DNA of 64,000 nucleotides. Source: Planctomycetota bacterium (GTDB lineage: Bacteria; Planctomycetota; SZUA-567; H5-PLA8). A program made the translations under genes and the position numbers. The notes beneath the pieces were generated by a model, which saw only the letters and a program-made list of their open reading frames with translations, had not been told where the DNA came from and searched no databases. Positions 15,418 through 24,186 of the stretch are shown here, one piece after another; the stretch's first letter is position 1; each line of letters begins with the position of its first letter. The stretch is from NCBI GenBank assembly GCA_015075375.1, contig JABTUM010000004.1:124001-188000 (forward strand), written 5' to 3'.

Positions 15418-17442
15418 ATGCCCGCCATCGCCCCTTCCGCATCTGCCGCCGCAAAGCCCTCCGCGCTCACGGGCGGGCTCTTCGCTCCGGTGGTCACGCC
15501 GTTCGATTCGAACGAGCAAGTCGACTTCGGCGCATTTCGAGCGCTGGCCGAACGATTGATCGGGGGCGGCGTGAACGGATTGGTGGTCGCGGGGACCACA
15601 GGAGAGGCTCATGCGCTGGATCCCGATGAGCGCGAACGGCTCTTCCGGCTCGCCACGGAACAGTCTCGCGGCCGGGTCTCGATCATCGCCGGCATCGGCG
15701 CGACTACGACTCGGCTTGCGCAGCGTTACTTGAGTATGGCTGAGGCCGCCGGATGCCAAGCCGCGCTGGCGCTCACGCCTTGGTTCGAACAGCCCTCGGT
15801 GGATGCGTTGACGCGTTACTACGAGGCGCTCGCACATGCCGCGCGCATTCCGCTGCTGCTGTATCACAATCCTTCTCGCACGCATGTGAGCTGGCCGCCG
15901 GAAGCGCTTGCGCTGGTCGCGCGCAGACTCGAAGGCGCCGTCGCGGGCGTCAAGGACTCGACTCAGGATCTCGCTCGCGTGAGGGCCATGCGCGACCTCG
16001 CGCCGGCAGGGTTTCTGATTTTCAGCGGCGCTCCGTTTCGGCGCGAGGAGTACCGCCAAGCCGGCGCGGCCGGGTGCATTGACGGACCGACCAACCTGCT
16101 TCCGAGCGAAGCCGCACGCGCGTACGCCGGCGATGCCGCCGCTTCGGAACGCTGCACCGAAGTGTTCGGCGTGCTGGAGCGATCGGCCAATTTCATCGGC
16201 CTCCTGAAGTATGGCCTGTGTTTGCTCGGCGCCCCTGCCGGACAACCGCGGCAGCCGTTCACCGACGTGAGTTCGGCAGATAAGGAGGAACTGCGCGCCC
16301 TTCTCCAGCGCGCCGGATACCTTGCCGCCGCATCGAGTGCGCCCGCGCCTTTGACCCTGGATGCTCTTACCGATATCGGCGGCGCCCGTTTTCCAGATGC
16401 GCCGGACGCGGAGCCAGCCGCGATGCGGCGCGCATTGGTTTGCCGAGGCGACGCGAGTACCTTTGCCTACCAGCACCATCCCGCGCTGGCCGTGCACCAA
16501 GGCCGGTTTTTTGCCGCGTTCTCCAGCGGCATATGCAACGAAGACAGTCCCGGGCAGATCATTCGCTTCACGACCTCCGCCGACGGATCGACCTGGAGTA
16601 CCCCCACGCCGGCCTTCCCCGCCTTTGGAAGCAGCATTCGCTCGACCTGCGGTGGATTGTGGATGAAGGATGGAGCGCTGCTTTTACTGGGCGTGCGCTA
16701 CGTGTCCGGGCGCTACGTGGACGGTGAGCGCACCCCCGGGCAATGCTGGGAGGAAATGGCCACGGATTACTGGACCTGGAACGGCGAAGCTTGGGAAGGA
16801 CTCGGCCTGTTGCTCGACAACTTTTACGCCAACGAAGCTCCGCGCCGGTTGCCCACGGGCGGCTGGATGATGACGGGCGTCAACGCGCGGCACGACGCCC
16901 TTCTGGCGATTTCGACCGACGCCGATTCGATGCGCTGGCGGGTCGTAACACTGAGCGAGCGCGTACCCAGCGCGGCGATAAAACTCACCGAGCCCTCCTG
17001 GTTCGCGGATGTGGACGGTACGTTGCGGGTGCTGCTGCGCGACGACGGTGGTTCGAGGCGGCTCTGGCTTTGCGAAAGCCGCGACGCGGGAGCCACCTGG
17101 ACCACCCCCACGCCCACCGATTTTCCTGACGCTCAGGCCAAGTTTCACGCCTTACCCCTGCCCGGAGGCGGCGTAGCGCTAATCTGCAATCCTTCCCCAA
17201 AAGCGCTCAAGCGCCGCCACCTGGCGGCGGCCGTGAGCCGAGACGGGCGTCGCTTCGAGGCGATGCACACCTTGCGCTTGAACGCGGAGCTTTCGCCGCG
17301 CCTGCCCGGCCTGCATAAGGCGTCCGGCTACCAATACCCGCACGCCGTCGTCGCCGGGGACACGCTTTGGACGATTTATTCGGTCAACAAGGAGGATATA
17401 GAAGTGACCGCGCTTCCATTGAGCAGTCTATTCAAGGGGTGA
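15418..17442 (+). CDS. Fusion of NanA/DapA-family lyase with a sialidase-like (BNR) beta-propeller
   Basis: ATG 15418 is chosen because AGGA lies seven bases upstream; a GTG at 15382 overlapping the previous stop is an alternative. The protein has 674 residues. Residues about 18-305 are a complete DapA-superfamily barrel: GTTGE at 59-63, the conserved Tyr at 149 (LLYHNPSRT) and the Schiff-base Lys at 179 (GVKDST). Residues about 335-670 form a sialidase-type propeller with Asp-box motifs SADGSTW at 387-393 and SRDAGATW at 554-561. No signal peptide is visible, so the enzyme should be cytoplasmic. N-acetylneuraminate lyase plus sialidase would couple release and cleavage of sialic acid, but the lyase could act on another 2-keto sugar acid and the propeller may not be catalytic. 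The frame is continuous through the junction, and no indel artefact is apparent. Confidence 0.88.
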   Translation: MPAIAPSASAAAKPSALTGGLFAPVVTPFDSNEQVDFGAFRALAERLIGGGVNGLVVAGTTGEAHALDPDERERLFRLATEQSRGRVSIIAGIGATTTRLAQRYLSMAEAAGCQAALALTPWFEQPSVDALTRYYEALAHAARIPLLLYHNPSRTHVSWPPEALALVARRLEGAVAGVKDSTQDLARVRAMRDLAPAGFLIFSGAPFRREEYRQAGAAGCIDGPTNLLPSEAARAYAGDAAASERCTEVFGVLERSANFIGLLKYGLCLLGAPAGQPRQPFTDVSSADKEELRALLQRAGYLAAASSAPAPLTLDALTDIGGARFPDAPDAEPAAMRRALVCRGDASTFAYQHHPALAVHQGRFFAAFSSGICNEDSPGQIIRFTTSADGSTWSTPTPAFPAFGSSIRSTCGGLWMKDGALLLLGVRYVSGRYVDGERTPGQCWEEMATDYWTWNGEAWEGLGLLLDNFYANEAPRRLPTGGWMMTGVNARHDALLAISTDADSMRWRVVTLSERVPSAAIKLTEPSWFADVDGTLRVLLRDDGGSRRLWLCESRDAGATWTTPTPTDFPDAQAKFHALPLPGGGVALICNPSPKALKRRHLAAAVSRDGRRFEAMHTLRLNAELSPRLPGLHKASGYQYPHAVVAGDTLWTIYSVNKEDIEVTALPLSSLFKG

Positions 17443-17512
17443 TTGTTTTCGCGAGCGGGGCCGATACGAAGGCGACTCCGCAGGCAATCCAGCGGTTCCA
17501 TTTGCGATCAGA

Positions 17513-18841
17513 CTACTCGTAGATGACGATCAAGCGCGGCCGGTAATCCTGATCGGTGGGCTCGTCGCTGCTGAAGAACGGTACCAATCCGTGCGGCCAG
17601 AGCTGCTTGTAGGCTTCAACCTTGCCGCCTGTTCCCGGATGCGCGCCGGCCAGCTCTTCCGGTAGATCCGCTCCAATCAGCAGACCGTGATTCTCCAGCT
17701 TTCCACTCAGCCAATCGTTCACAAGCGCGGTCACATCAGCACGCGCGCCCGGGCTGGGATTGACGCCTTCTTCGGTTTCTAGCGTCGCACACTGCGGGCC
17801 ATGGTCCGTGTTTCCGCTCGCCAACGGACGCTCCCATTTCTCCGGATATGCTTGGTAAAATACGTTGGGCATACCCTTGGCCAACCCGCGCGTATCCACG
17901 TGCGCCACGGCATCACCTTCCACCCAAGGCTTAAGCATCGGGTAGATTGGCATGGGCGCGGCCAGCTTGGAGGCCAGGTACTTTTGGCCCTGCCGGATCG
18001 TCAGCTTCAAGATCGCCTGTTTGATCTTCTTGCCCTGCAGGGCAGCAAGATCGAAGCGCAGCAAGCCACGGTCATAATGGCTGGCCTTTTGATTCACGAT
18101 CCAATAACCCAAGTCGAATGTGCGAGCACGTGGCGAAACGATGCCGGTTTTATCGCCCTCGTAGCCGCCAAACGTCAGCGACATGTCCGCGACGCCATCG
18201 TAGGGCTCGCCGTTTAACAGCACGCCGTCTTGAAGCAATTCCACCTTGCCCGGATACTGCGACTCCAGCCGCGCCAACTCGGCATCGCGAGTCTTCCCGT
18301 ACAGTGGATTCTCAATCGTTACTTTGTAGGTACGCTCCAACTTCTGAGCGGTCCGCTTCGGCCACTCCCAGGTTACCCGTACCGTATGCGTACCGGGCGG
18401 CGCACTGGACGGGATCGTCCAGGACCAGTCGCTGGTTCCGCCGCAGCCGCAGCCGGAGTCGGGCTTCAAGAGCACCTCCTTCACCGTGCCGTCCGCCGAG
18501 GCCACTTGGCAGACGATGGACGCTTGGGCCCATGGCGCGGACTTGTGATTGATGCCCAGCCCCGTACCCTTGGCCGCCACCAGCCAACTGTTTCCGATCC
18601 TTTCGCCGGGCCGCGCGATTCCAAAATCGCCGCCTGGCACCAAGTTCGTCTCCACAAGTTCGAGTTCGTGCTGTTCAAACCGCTTGAAGAATTCGTTGGC
18701 GCCCAACCGCCCTTCGCCGCGCTTGGGGACGTCCGGATTGGGCGGCAGCTTGTTCAGCAGGCACGCCTTGCCTTCTTCCGCGCGCGCACCGGAGGCCAGC
18801 ACCGCACAGGCCAAGCTCATCCAGAGAAGGGTAGGCCGCAT
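17513..18841 (-). CDS. Secreted DNRLRE-domain protein
   Basis: This 442-residue protein begins with a signal peptide ending near Ala-Arg-Ala (residue 21). A Cys-rich element (CGCGG) lies near residue 136 between beta-rich segments. The C-terminal half (about 225-442) has features of DNRLRE-type jelly-roll modules: 'YDRGLLRFDLAALQGKKIKQAILKL', 'VTALVNDWLSG' and a terminal 'RPRLIVIYE'. These modules are found on extracellular polysaccharide-binding proteins. It is divergent from the GntR/LacI-like regulator and convergent with the lyase-propeller gene. No catalytic residues are recognisable. Confidence 0.78.
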   Translation of the reverse strand: MRPTLLWMSLACAVLASGARAEEGKACLLNKLPPNPDVPKRGEGRLGANEFFKRFEQHELELVETNLVPGGDFGIARPGERIGNSWLVAAKGTGLGINHKSAPWAQASIVCQVASADGTVKEVLLKPDSGCGCGGTSDWSWTIPSSAPPGTHTVRVTWEWPKRTAQKLERTYKVTIENPLYGKTRDAELARLESQYPGKVELLQDGVLLNGEPYDGVADMSLTFGGYEGDKTGIVSPRARTFDLGYWIVNQKASHYDRGLLRFDLAALQGKKIKQAILKLTIRQGQKYLASKLAAPMPIYPMLKPWVEGDAVAHVDTRGLAKGMPNVFYQAYPEKWERPLASGNTDHGPQCATLETEEGVNPSPGARADVTALVNDWLSGKLENHGLLIGADLPEELAGAHPGTGGKVEAYKQLWPHGLVPFFSSDEPTDQDYRPRLIVIYE

Positions 18842-18860
18842 GATTCGCTCCTCGTTGTCC

Positions 18861-18932
18861 GGTCCATTACCGTACTCAGGTCAGAATACGTCTTGCGGCG
18901 GAAGCCGACAGACGCTATTTGATCCATTACTG
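18861..18932. promoter_or_regulatory. Two direct repeats 60 bases apart, candidate regulator sites
   Basis: GGTCCATTACCG at 18861-18872 and GATCCATTACTG at 18921-18932 match in 10 of 12 positions and are exactly 60 bases apart. They lie in the short divergent region between the DNRLRE gene and the GntR/LacI-like regulator. Binding by that regulator is an inference. Confidence 0.35.
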
Positions 18933-18949
18933 ACCCAGAAAGGACCCAA

Positions 18950-20140
18950 GTGCCACGCAGCAACGTGATCCTCGAGAAGCTCGTCGCCGAATTGAGGCGC
19001 CAGATATCGGCCGGCTACCGCCCGGGCGAGGCGCTCCCCGCACAGCGCGCGCTGGGCGCCATGCACGGCGTTGGGCAGGCGACGGTTCATCGCGCCTTAA
19101 GCCTCCTGACGCAGGAAGGATTGATTGAAGCGCGCGCGCGCAGCGGCTGGTTCCGCGCGGGCTCCGGCCGGCCGGAACGATCCACGCGCCGGAAGCTCAA
19201 ACGCGTCGGACTCATCACGCGCCGCAGTGAACAAGAGTGGCGCCGCAAGCAGATGCGCCTGTACCAGACGCTCCTCGAGGAAGCGCAACGCTGCGGTTTG
19301 ACGGTGGTCATGCACACCAACCCGCGCCTGCATCACCCCACGCCTGCGCGAAACCGGCTGGAGCTATCGCGCGTACCGTGGAACGAGTTCGACGTCGCGC
19401 TGCTGGTGGAACTTGAAGACGCCGTCACGCTTACCGATCCGTTGCTCAAGCGCCATCCGATCCTGGCGGTGGACCAGGATGCGCGGCTGTTCGGCCTTCC
19501 CAGCGTTACGTTCGATGAAGAAGCCATCGGCCGGCTGGCCGCGAGGCATTTGCTCGATCTTGGGCACCGCCGCTTTGCCGTTTCTGACGAGATCAACCGC
19601 GACGGCTGGCCGGCCGAAGCTAGCTGGCTGGGCCGGCGGCACAGCTTCGAGTTCACGGTCGGCCGGTACGGCGGTTTGATCCGGCCCGAATGGCGGCTGC
19701 CTGCCCTTCGCCACGGCCGCGGCGAAACGGCGCAAGAGGCATCCGCTCGCGTCGCGAAGGTCTGGCACCATGCCCCGCCCGAGCAGCGGCCTACCGCGCT
19801 CTTCGCATTCGATACGGTGGGCTTAAGCCACCTGCTTGATGCGCTCTTCCGATACGGTTGGAGCGTCCCTCGGGAACTCTCGGTGGTCACCGCAACCTGG
19901 AACGAACCGCCGGCGCTCGCATCGCGCGTCGGGCGGACTGCGTCGGAGCCCGCAGATCGCTTCAACCGCTTCACCACCGTGTATCTCGATTTGCCCACAC
20001 TGGCGCGCCGCGTATTCGAGGCCGCCGAGGATATGCACAGGGCCGCGCCGCCTTTCGATCTTGCGGCCACGCATCCGCCGCTCGTCGTCTCGCCCGCCTT
20101 GCTGGTGCCCGGCGAATCCACGGCGGCACCGATCGCTTAA
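18950..20140 (+). CDS. GntR/LacI-like transcriptional regulator
   Basis: The start is GTG 18950 with AAAGGA five bases upstream. Residues about 5-70 form a GntR-type winged helix ('LVAELRRQISAGYRPGEALPAQRALG' region, then 'VGQATVHRALSLLTQEGLIEAR'). Residues about 80-390 look like a LacI/periplasmic-binding-type sensor domain ('LKRVGLITRR', 'LAARHLLDLGHRRFAVS', 'PTALFAFDTVGLSHLL'). This hybrid is the AraR-like arrangement, common for sugar-responsive repressors. It lies 127 bases before the heparinase-family gene on the same strand and is divergent from the DNRLRE gene, both plausible targets. Confidence 0.9.
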   Translation: MPRSNVILEKLVAELRRQISAGYRPGEALPAQRALGAMHGVGQATVHRALSLLTQEGLIEARARSGWFRAGSGRPERSTRRKLKRVGLITRRSEQEWRRKQMRLYQTLLEEAQRCGLTVVMHTNPRLHHPTPARNRLELSRVPWNEFDVALLVELEDAVTLTDPLLKRHPILAVDQDARLFGLPSVTFDEEAIGRLAARHLLDLGHRRFAVSDEINRDGWPAEASWLGRRHSFEFTVGRYGGLIRPEWRLPALRHGRGETAQEASARVAKVWHHAPPEQRPTALFAFDTVGLSHLLDALFRYGWSVPRELSVVTATWNEPPALASRVGRTASEPADRFNRFTTVYLDLPTLARRVFEAAEDMHRAAPPFDLAATHPPLVVSPALLVPGESTAAPIA

Positions 20141-20267
20141 TTTCTCCTTCTGCAAAGCCAAATCGCGCGAAGGATACTGCCGCGCTCGCGCCTCCAGGGT
20201 ACGTACACTAAGGCGATCCTTTCCACCGTCCTTGGTATAGCAAGGTACGTCTCCCAGGAGTGCCCGC

Positions 20268-22643
20268 ATGCAATCCGTTCCGTTCGAAGATCAACGCAGC
20301 GTCAGCGATGCGCAGTTCATCCAGCATCTCACGCTTCCCGGCGCCGCAGGGCGTGCGTTGGCGGCCGCGCGCAACGCGGACGACCTGCCGGAAGCCATCC
20401 GGCTCGTCGCGCATCACTTCCGCACGCGCCGCGCGCCGCATTGGCCGTTTTACATGCACGGCACGGCGTGGCTGGAGATCGACGGGCGCGGCGATGTGCT
20501 CAAGAAGGCAGACGGCATTCTGAAGCACCGCTTCCGCAGTTCCTGGCCCGACTTCCATTTCGAAGATCTGGGCGCAGGACGCACCGAGCCCGACTGGGTC
20601 AAAGGATTGGGCAATCTGGGCTCCTCCATCGGACGGCATACCTTCGCGGCCGAACTCAGCACCGCCTTCGCTCTTACGGGCCAGCCGAAGTACGCGCGCA
20701 AGGCACTCGAACTGATGCGTTCGTTTGTCGCGCAGGTTCCGTTCGTGCTGGAGCCCGGTTTTCATGAAGACCACGACCGCTACTTCGGGGGCCGAGGCAA
20801 CGAAACGCTTACACTCACCTACCGCTGCATGCGCTGGCTCGACGTGATGCACTCCGGCGCGTTGCATGCGCCCGGAGTCTGTACGGATGACGATCTGTTC
20901 TGGCTGGTCAAACAGTTCTGGTTTTACGCGATGCAGTTTTACCGCTTTGTCGGCGACGCAATGCGCCGCGACAACCATCATCTGGTCGACCACGGGCACG
21001 CGCCGTTCGTGCTTGGAACCCTCTTTCCCGAATTCTCCTGCGGGCGCGCGCTGGCCGATCAGGGCCGCCGCACCATCTCGCATCACTTCAAGCGCAACGT
21101 GTTCGAAGACGGCGGCTATGCGGAGCACAGCACCAAGTACCAGTACCACATTCTCTTTCACTACTTGAATCCGTTGGCGCTCGCGAAGGCGAACGGCGTG
21201 CGCCTCTTTGACGCCGGGCAGACCGCGCGGCTGGCTCGCTGGGTGGAATTCAACGCGCACGCCTGTAAGCCCGACGGGGTGCTGGCCGATTTCGGCGACG
21301 AATTCGGCGGCTCGCTGGCATATCTCTTCGGATCGCTGGCGGTTCCTGTGATCTCGCCGCGCCTCGCGGCGCTCGCTCGAGCCCTGGGCTTCGAGCCGGG
21401 CGCGCTCCGCTTCGAATCGCCCGCGGCGTTAACCCGGCGCTTCTCGAGATGGAAGCCGGGCCAAGCGCCGCGCGTGGGCCTTTCGCCTTACTTCGCCGCG
21501 CGCCGCGGTCCCGCAAAGGCTGAGGCCAAAGCGCTGCCCGATCCGGCCAGCGTGCAGTACCCGCAGGGCGGCTACACGTTCTTCCGTTCCGGCTGGACGC
21601 CGGGCGCAGACTATCTCGCCACCTCGCACTACACCGACTCGATGCCGCACGGGCACACGCATTGGGACATGCTTTCCTTCGTTCTACATACGCAAGGCGA
21701 AACCCTGATCGGCGATCCCGCCACGTGGCTCTACACCGACAAACGCAACTGGGAGTCCCAGGAGACGCGCGGCTATCCGTACTCGGTCGACGCCCACAAC
21801 TGCCTGGTGATGAACGACGACACGCTCAAGCCCCTCGCGGCACTCGGGCACGGCTGCTGCTGGGGAGGCTATCCGCCGCGTCACGGGTTGGGCTTATTCG
21901 AATCCGGCGGCCCCATCGAAGTGGCCGAATTCTGGCACGACGCGTACGCGCCGACGCGGCATCGCCGCTACCTGGTCCACGTGCGCGGCATTGGATTCGT
22001 CTTCGTCGATCTGCTTTCGCGAAAAGGCTTGGATCTGCGCCCGCACCAGTATGCGCAGCGTTTTCATCTCGAAGGCGGCGTGGACTATGCTCCGCTCAAG
22101 CCCGCGCCCGCGCAGGCCGTGCGCATTCGGAAAGGCCGGGCCCGCGCGCTCCTGATTCCGGGCGCAGAGGCCGATTCGAAATGGAAGTTCTGGCGCGACG
22201 ATCGGCTCGCGAATCTGTACGGCGTCACGCGTACGCCGGAAGGCCGTAAGCTGCCGGCGCCGTGGATTGCGGAATTGACGCGCCGCATTCAGGGCCCCAG
22301 CGTCTTCACCAACTTCCTGATCACCCGCCCCGCTTTAGATTTGGCCGCCGCGCCTTCCGCCGCGTACCTCGGTTCCGCGCCCGCGCGCTGGCTCTTTCAG
22401 CAGCACGAAGGCTTCAGCGCGCATGCTCTGAACCTCGGCAAGCACGGCACCCTCTATGTAGCCAGTTGTCCGTACGGCAAAGCACTGGACCATCCCGAAT
22501 TGTCCACCGACGCCGAACTGGCCGTTGCTCGAGTCGATCGGCACAGACGGCTCGCGGCGTGGTGCCTGGCAAAGGGTTCGCGCCTGAACGTGCGAGGTCA
22601 ACGCGTCATCAAAAGTGCGGCACGCAAAGAGTGGCTCGCCTGA
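20268..22643 (+). CDS. Heparinase II/III-family polysaccharide lyase, no signal peptide
   Basis: This 791-residue protein has the alpha/alpha-toroid N-terminal half of heparinase II/III-like lyases (about 120-390; conserved stretches 'RRDNHHLVDHGHAPFVLGTLFPEF' and 'YAEHSTKYQYHILFHY') and the beta-sandwich C-terminal half (about 410-780; 'DSMPHGHTHWDMLSFVLHT', 'LIGDPATWLYTD', 'DAHNCLVMND'). The His/Tyr residues of the first half are candidates for the catalytic set. Such enzymes cleave uronic-acid-containing glycans by beta-elimination. The N-terminus (MQSVPFEDQR) shows no signal sequence, so it probably acts on imported oligosaccharides. GGAG lies upstream of the ATG. Substrate cannot be told from sequence alone. 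Confidence 0.9.
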   Translation: MQSVPFEDQRSVSDAQFIQHLTLPGAAGRALAAARNADDLPEAIRLVAHHFRTRRAPHWPFYMHGTAWLEIDGRGDVLKKADGILKHRFRSSWPDFHFEDLGAGRTEPDWVKGLGNLGSSIGRHTFAAELSTAFALTGQPKYARKALELMRSFVAQVPFVLEPGFHEDHDRYFGGRGNETLTLTYRCMRWLDVMHSGALHAPGVCTDDDLFWLVKQFWFYAMQFYRFVGDAMRRDNHHLVDHGHAPFVLGTLFPEFSCGRALADQGRRTISHHFKRNVFEDGGYAEHSTKYQYHILFHYLNPLALAKANGVRLFDAGQTARLARWVEFNAHACKPDGVLADFGDEFGGSLAYLFGSLAVPVISPRLAALARALGFEPGALRFESPAALTRRFSRWKPGQAPRVGLSPYFAARRGPAKAEAKALPDPASVQYPQGGYTFFRSGWTPGADYLATSHYTDSMPHGHTHWDMLSFVLHTQGETLIGDPATWLYTDKRNWESQETRGYPYSVDAHNCLVMNDDTLKPLAALGHGCCWGGYPPRHGLGLFESGGPIEVAEFWHDAYAPTRHRRYLVHVRGIGFVFVDLLSRKGLDLRPHQYAQRFHLEGGVDYAPLKPAPAQAVRIRKGRARALLIPGAEADSKWKFWRDDRLANLYGVTRTPEGRKLPAPWIAELTRRIQGPSVFTNFLITRPALDLAAAPSAAYLGSAPARWLFQQHEGFSAHALNLGKHGTLYVASCPYGKALDHPELSTDAELAVARVDRHRRLAAWCLAKGSRLNVRGQRVIKSAARKEWLA

Positions 22644-22671
22644 TGGTCTCGCAAGCCCCGTAAAACCGGTT

Positions 22672-23910
22672 TCAGCGTTGGGAAAGCTCGGACCACGGAC
22701 GCAGCCGCAGGCACGCGTCGTCGGCTTTCCGGCTCAGGAAACGGGCCATTTCGTGAGTGATCGGAACCTGATTGTCCAGCACGGCGGGGTACGGGTGCTC
22801 CGCCGTGCTTTCCTGGGTAAGCACGCGATAGAAACAGGATGCGAAGAGATACGCGCCGTGCATGCCGCTGTGATGCCGGTCCGGGTTGTGGTAATTCACT
22901 TCTGGGCGCTCGCTCATCGCATCCCGCAATGCAACCAAGGCCGGAACCATCGTGGCCTGATGCGCACGGGACAGTTCCGTGTACATCGCCAAGGTTCGAT
23001 CCCAGTATTCCGGCGGAGCGCCCTGAGGTCCGTAGTACGCAAAGAGGAGGGGTTTCGATCCGGCCTCGCGGACGGCGCGAATCAGCTTCTCGCCGTACTC
23101 GCGCATCTCGTCCGGTTTATCCGTCGCACCTTTCGTCGCTTCTTGCAGCACCACGTAGTCAAACCCGCCCGACCTGATCCGCTCGCGCACCTCCTCGCGT
23201 TCCCAGTGCCAGCGAAAGGTCTTGCCGCCGCTGGTCATGGCCTCCGTCTCGACCTGCCATTTCAATGCGCCGGTGTTGATCAGAGCCGCCACCGTTTTTG
23301 GAATGTCCCAATAGAAGGTGCCGCTGTTCCCGATGAACAGCATGCGCAGCGGGGTGCGCGGTCCGGCCGGCGCAAGCGGCGGCACGGGCGGCGCCAGCGC
23401 TTCGGCTGCGCCGATGCTTACGGGCACTTCAAATTCCGCGCGCTCGATCTCGATGGCGTTCACGATGGCGCGCTTCCCGTGGAATCGGATGTCGATTTCA
23501 GGGCCTTCGGTGCGGCAGGGCGTTTCGATCCGCGCCGCGCGCGCAAAGCCACCACTCATGCGGTACGGCGCGAACGATTCGGCGATCATCCGTCCGTTGA
23601 TCGAGACGCCAAACTCGCGCTTCGACTCCGAATCTCCTTCGAAGGTCTCGGCGGCGTATACACGCACCGTGTACCGGCCGGGCTCCACCTTGAAGCGGTA
23701 GCCGTCAAGCCCGTGGCGTTCGCTGCGCAGCACCTCCGCCATGTGTTGCGATAGGATGGGCAAAGCCGCCTCGCGCAACACGGTATTTCCGCCGCAAGCG
23801 CCCCACACATCGCCCTCGGCGAAAAGGCGGTCGGCGCTCCACGTGCGCCCTATGCCGTCGGTTACGTCCTGCCCGCCTCCACAATTCACACGGTAGATGA
23901 CATTCGACAT
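22672..23910 (-). CDS. Malectin-domain SGNH/GDSL hydrolase
   Basis: The start is ATG 23910, with GGGAG ten bases upstream; a longer frame to 23997 adds a non-conserved tail. The 412-residue protein begins with a malectin-type carbohydrate-binding domain (about 3-150: 'YRVNCGGGQDVTDG', 'VEPGRYTVRVYAAET', 'FHGKRAIVNAIEI'). A SGNH hydrolase follows (about 180-400), with block I 'MLFIGNSGTFYW', 'YVVLQEATKG' and the terminal Asp/His block 'NPDRHHSGMHGAYLFA'. It is likely a carbohydrate esterase. No signal peptide is evident, which is unusual for a malectin fusion and agrees with the cytoplasmic look of the neighbouring lyase. It is convergent with the heparinase gene. Confidence 0.85.
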   Translation of the reverse strand: MSNVIYRVNCGGGQDVTDGIGRTWSADRLFAEGDVWGACGGNTVLREAALPILSQHMAEVLRSERHGLDGYRFKVEPGRYTVRVYAAETFEGDSESKREFGVSINGRMIAESFAPYRMSGGFARAARIETPCRTEGPEIDIRFHGKRAIVNAIEIERAEFEVPVSIGAAEALAPPVPPLAPAGPRTPLRMLFIGNSGTFYWDIPKTVAALINTGALKWQVETEAMTSGGKTFRWHWEREEVRERIRSGGFDYVVLQEATKGATDKPDEMREYGEKLIRAVREAGSKPLLFAYYGPQGAPPEYWDRTLAMYTELSRAHQATMVPALVALRDAMSERPEVNYHNPDRHHSGMHGAYLFASCFYRVLTQESTAEHPYPAVLDNQVPITHEMARFLSRKADDACLRLRPWSELSQR

Positions 23911-24186
23911 TTCGAAAGAACTCCCTGTGGGTTTGCGCTCGATCCGATTCCCGATGAGGTGGCGGGCGCTCGGCGCGAAAAACGGCTTCGACATCACCGT
24001 GTATGCGTGCGCTTATGCTATTCGTTGCCGGAGCTCGGAGCCAGACGATCTGCCGGCGGCTCTATTCTGCTTCACGCAAATTGGATCAGGAATACTCATC
24101 GCGGCCTTCCGCGCTAGAGTGCAGCCTTGCGTTTTTGCGAGGGATTCGCCGGAATCCATCCAGTTGGTGCAAGTGAGGAGACCGAG

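Noticed and set aside
15358-16500. A 380-residue minus-strand frame opposite the lyase part of the fusion gene
   Set aside because: Arg/Gly-rich composition and no domain; the plus strand has catalytic lyase motifs.
20208-21260. A 350-residue minus-strand frame opposite the heparinase-family gene
   Set aside because: Antisense shadow of a gene with conserved lyase motifs.
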